From Geomonas limicola (GTDB lineage Bacteria > Desulfobacterota > Desulfuromonadia > Geobacterales > Geobacteraceae): a stretch of DNA of 64,000 nt. The DNA lies in the NCBI RefSeq assembly GCF_014193675.1, contig NZ_BLXZ01000007.1, positions 1 to 64,000 of the forward strand, in the 5' to 3' direction. This document shows positions 61,304-64,000 of the stretch, piece after piece. A model generated the notes under the pieces. It ran no database searches, was not told where the DNA came from, and saw only the letters and a program-made list of their open reading frames with translations. Both the position numbers and the translations under genes were made by a program. Every line of letters begins with the position of its first letter. Position 1 is the first letter of the stretch.

Positions 61304-61708
61304 TCAGGCCGTCCCTTTGAGGTAGGCGGCCAGTTCCATGTCCACCTTGCTGATGTGCTGCACCAGCCAGGCGGTCAGGGTCTTGTTGGTCATGATGACC
61401 AGCGACAGGGTCGCGCCTTCCTCACGGAAGGTGCTGGTCAGGCGTTCCAGATCCGCTATGAAGCGTGCATGCAGCGCCTTGTGCGCGGCGTACTCCGGAT
61501 ATCCCTCCCGTATCTGAAGTTTCTCTTCCGCCGTGAAGTGCTCCCGAACGTAATCCTCCAGAAAATTCAGCAGCCTGAGCACCTCTTCTTTGCCTTTCCC
61601 TTCCGCGCATGCCTCCGAAAGACGGTTCACCCTGGCGAAAATCTCGCGGTGCTGGTTATCGATTTCTGCTACTCCGGTTGCGAGGTTGTTGGTCCAGGCG
61701 ATCGACAT
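61304..61708 (-). CDS. Bacteriohemerythrin
   Basis: A 134-residue oxygen-binding diiron protein. The complete ligand set is present: His20 (DNQHREIF), His57 and Glu61 (HFTAEE), His76 and His80 (HKALH), His118 and Asp123 (HISKVD). Stand-alone hemerythrins bind or deliver oxygen or protect against it in microaerobic bacteria. It converges on the upstream hypothetical gene, 12 bases apart. Confidence 0.95.
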   Translation of the reverse strand: MSIAWTNNLATGVAEIDNQHREIFARVNRLSEACAEGKGKEEVLRLLNFLEDYVREHFTAEEKLQIREGYPEYAAHKALHARFIADLERLTSTFREEGATLSLVIMTNKTLTAWLVQHISKVDMELAAYLKGTA

Positions 61709-61806
61709 CTGCAGCTACTCCTTTGGCTTGGCTTTGTTGCCCAAATTACTCATGAGATGGTTGGCGACCGCTAGTTTAACATACCGGACCCGCGCTGCAA
61801 GCGGAA

Positions 61807-63816
61807 TCATTCGAGGATGACGGATTGTGGCTTCTCCGGCGGGAGGATGATCCGGAAGCGGGTCCCCAGGGGTGAACTGGTGACCTGGATGTCGCCGCCG
61901 TGGTCCTTGACGATTCCGTAGGAGACCGAGAGACCGAGGCCGGTGCCGGAATCCTTGGTGGTGAAAAACGGGGTGAAGATCTTTTCCAGGTGCTCGGGAG
62001 CGATCCCGGTTCCCGTGTCGGCCACCTCAATGCTGCAGCCGGCACCCGGCCCGAGCGACCTGGTGGAGAGGGTCAGGGTGCCGCCCTGCGGCATCGCCTG
62101 GGTCGCGTTCAGGATCAGGTTGCTGAATACCTGGCGCAGCTGATCGGCGTCCCCCTTGATGGCACCCAGATCGGGGTCGTAGTCGCGCTCCACCTTGACC
62201 CGTTCCAGGGAAACCTGGTGGCCGATCTGGGCCAGGATGTCGTCCAGGATACCGTGCACCTCGACCTGCTTGCGGTCCAGCGATTTCTGCCGGGCGAAGG
62301 CGAGCAGGTTGCCGACGATCTTCGCCATCCGTTCGGTCTGGCGGGTGATGATCTCAACCTCCTCGCGGTTGCCGTGATCGGGCGGCAGGCACATTTCCAG
62401 GACCTCGGTGTTGCCCCGGATGATGGCGAGCGGGGTGTTGATCTCGTGGGCGACGCCGGCTGCCATGATCCCCAGGTCGGCGAGCTTTTCCGCACGCGCC
62501 AGATCTGCCTGGGTTTCCAGCAGCTGGCGGTTTTTCTCGCTCAACTCGGCGGTGCGCTCCTGGACCTTCAGCTCAAGCCCGCGGTGCAGCAGGTTGATCT
62601 CTGCCTCCTGGCGCGAGAGGGCCTTGGTCATCTGGTTGAAGGCCCGTGCCAGGTCGCCAACCTCGTCGGCCGCCGGTTCCTCCATCTGCAGGTCGCGCTC
62701 CCCCAGGGCCACCCGGTGCGCCAGGCTCTCCAGCTCACGGATCGGCCGGGACAAGAGGGCTCCGATGATGCTGGAGAAGGCGATACCGAGCAGCGAGGTG
62801 ACCAGGAGCACCAGGTACAGGATGGAGTTCACGTTCTTCTGCATCTGGGTGTAGGGCTTCTCCAGCATCCCCACGTAGAGCGAGCCGACCGCCTCCCCCT
62901 GGAGCCCCAGGATCGGCTCGTAGGCCGTGAAGTACCAGTCGTTCACCACGAAGGCCCGCGCGATCCACTTCTTCTTCTCCAACAGCACCCGGTTGTAGAC
63001 CTGCTCCGAAAGCCGGGTCCCGATGGCGCGGTAGCCGTTGCTGGCAATTACGTTGGTGGCGATGCGGGTGTCACCCAGGAAGATGGTGGCGGTCCCCACG
63101 TCGGTACCGTGGAATTTGACCCCCTCGTAGACGATCTGCTTGATCTTGTCCACCAGGTGGTTGTTGTTGTTCAGCAAGGTGGCCCCGTAGAGTGCCCCGA
63201 TCACCTCCCCCGAGGCGTTACGGACCGGGGCGGCGGAAACCATGATCATCCCGGAGCGTTCCTCGGTGCTGGCGAGCGGCTTGGCGTGCGGGGTGGAGAC
63301 TACCGAGATGGCGGCGCGGCGCGCCAGGTCGGGGCTTTCGGTAGCGAGCTGCTGCCCGGTCAGGACACTGGTGCCGGTGACGGACCTGCCGGAGAGGGCG
63401 CGCTTCACGAAGTCGCAATCGGGACGGTCCCCCGCGCTGGTGGCGTTGTGGGCCCGGTACAGTACCCGCCCCTGGGCGTCCACGGCGGTCAGGATGTCGA
63501 GGTGTTTTTTCTGCTGCAGGGGGATGAGGAGCTGGGCAAGCACCTGGCGGTCACCGGTTGCGAAGGCGGTGGCGGCGAAGGGGCTGCCGCAGGTGAGGTC
63601 GACCAGTTCCCCGATCCGGTCCAGGTCGTTCTGGTACACCTCGCGTGCGGAGTTGAGGTCGGTGCGTACCTTCTCCTGGGCTTGGTTGACGATTTTTGCC
63701 TTGATGAGGTAGAGGCCGGTGAGGGAGCAGAGGAAGCAGGCAACGAAGAGCGGGGCCAGGGCGCCGATGGTGATCTTGGCCCGGATCGGGAAGCGGCGGG
63801 GGAGGCGGGTCGGCAT
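61807..63816 (-). CDS. Membrane sensor histidine kinase with double-Cache-type sensor
   Basis: A 669-residue kinase. Transmembrane helices (about 14-38 and 312-335) enclose a 270-residue periplasmic domain that reads as a double Cache fold ([55 protein letters not shown]). HAMP (about 335-390) and a coiled coil follow. The phosphohistidine is in [13 protein letters not shown], and ATPase motifs are [19 protein letters not shown] and [11 protein letters not shown]. The start ATG overlaps the stop of a sigma-54 response regulator (TGATG), the likely partner. Confidence 0.93.
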   Translation of the reverse strand: MPTRLPRRFPIRAKITIGALAPLFVACFLCSLTGLYLIKAKIVNQAQEKVRTDLNSAREVYQNDLDRIGELVDLTCGSPFAATAFATGDRQVLAQLLIPLQQKKHLDILTAVDAQGRVLYRAHNATSAGDRPDCDFVKRALSGRSVTGTSVLTGQQLATESPDLARRAAISVVSTPHAKPLASTEERSGMIMVSAAPVRNASGEVIGALYGATLLNNNNHLVDKIKQIVYEGVKFHGTDVGTATIFLGDTRIATNVIASNGYRAIGTRLSEQVYNRVLLEKKKWIARAFVVNDWYFTAYEPILGLQGEAVGSLYVGMLEKPYTQMQKNVNSILYLVLLVTSLLGIAFSSIIGALLSRPIRELESLAHRVALGERDLQMEEPAADEVGDLARAFNQMTKALSRQEAEINLLHRGLELKVQERTAELSEKNRQLLETQADLARAEKLADLGIMAAGVAHEINTPLAIIRGNTEVLEMCLPPDHGNREEVEIITRQTERMAKIVGNLLAFARQKSLDRKQVEVHGILDDILAQIGHQVSLERVKVERDYDPDLGAIKGDADQLRQVFSNLILNATQAMPQGGTLTLSTRSLGPGAGCSIEVADTGTGIAPEHLEKIFTPFFTTKDSGTGLGLSVSYGIVKDHGGDIQVTSSPLGTRFRIILPPEKPQSVILE

Positions 63817-64000
63817 CAGAGCACTCCGGCATCGTCGAGCCCGAACTCCTCGATCTTCCTGTCCAGGGTGCGCCGGGCGATGTCCAGGATCCGGGCGGCG
63901 CGGCTCTTGTTGTTGCCCGAGGCCTTGAGGACGTGCAGGATGTGCTCGCGCTCGATGGTCTCCAGGGAGACCAGCCGCTCCGCGGTCCGGGGTGCCTCGG
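63816..64000 (-). CDS. Sigma-54 response regulator, C-terminal fragment
   Basis: Cut by the window edge, so only the last 61 codons are present. They encode a Fis-type helix-turn-helix: LETIEREHILHVLKASGNNK, then SRAARILDIARRTLDRKIEEF, typical of NtrC-family activators. The stop overlaps the start of the downstream sensor kinase by one base, so the two form a regulator-kinase operon. Confidence 0.88.
   Translation of the reverse strand, partial: EAPRTAERLVSLETIEREHILHVLKASGNNKSRAARILDIARRTLDRKIEEFGLDDAGVL

Overview
The window is G+C-rich chromosomal DNA that looks like a member of the Geobacterales (Geobacter, Geomonas or Citrifermentans type). Pointers are the many PAS-rich hybrid histidine kinases, HD-GYP and HDOD regulators and sigma-54 activators, an aconitase gene leading a pyruvate dehydrogenase operon, a caa3-type oxidase operon, and above all a geopeptide locus, a peptide-maturation family named for this group. 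No rRNA, tRNA or CRISPR array was seen. Functional calls rest on motifs and recognised family resemblance; no search was run.

Layout. 1-6843: a truncated gene behind a palindromic promoter, a sigma-54 response regulator, a hybrid kinase/HD-GYP pair, and a FliK-like/FlhB-C-terminal pair; two sigma-28-like promoters lie back to back between the last two units. 6940-12760: purN-purM diverging from rimI-pyrK-pyrD and a lysine 2,3-aminomutase-family gene, then two small zinc proteins. 12855-18261: a phosphotransacetylase-N-like protein, an RsbU-type phosphatase, an HD protein and a second sigma-54 regulator. 18341-24693: the geopeptide locus, with a radical SAM/SPASM maturase and two precursor peptide genes on the minus strand, facing away from a TonB receptor / binding protein / histidine kinase operon. 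24690-34787: accessory enzymes, a second binding-protein/kinase pair, an SDR, an SRPBCC-DUF302 fusion, a ferritin-like protein and a DUF488 protein. 35139-40539: acn-pdhA-pdhB-pdhC. 40790-45684: a compact HDOD / hybrid kinase / HD-GYP / CheY signalling operon. 45801-49515: a small DUF4177-like protein, a chemoreceptor, a rhomboid protease and a ferredoxin. 49503-51828: an AT-rich insertion at the 3' end of the ferredoxin gene, bounded by direct repeats and carrying two unrecognised genes. 51975-58881: a PPOX-like protein, then sco, the caa3 oxidase subunits, ctaA and ctaB. 59477-64000: a receiver protein followed by a C-poor repeat full of ATG triplets, a hypothetical protein with a basic tail, a hemerythrin, a sensor kinase and the 3' end of its sigma-54 regulator.

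Together the genes describe a motile, strongly sensory, respiratory bacterium that tolerates or uses oxygen (caa3 oxidase, hemerythrin). The two regions most worth following up are the geopeptide locus, where two precursors share an identical core and matching promoters next to a receptor-kinase operon, and the small island in the ferredoxin gene.
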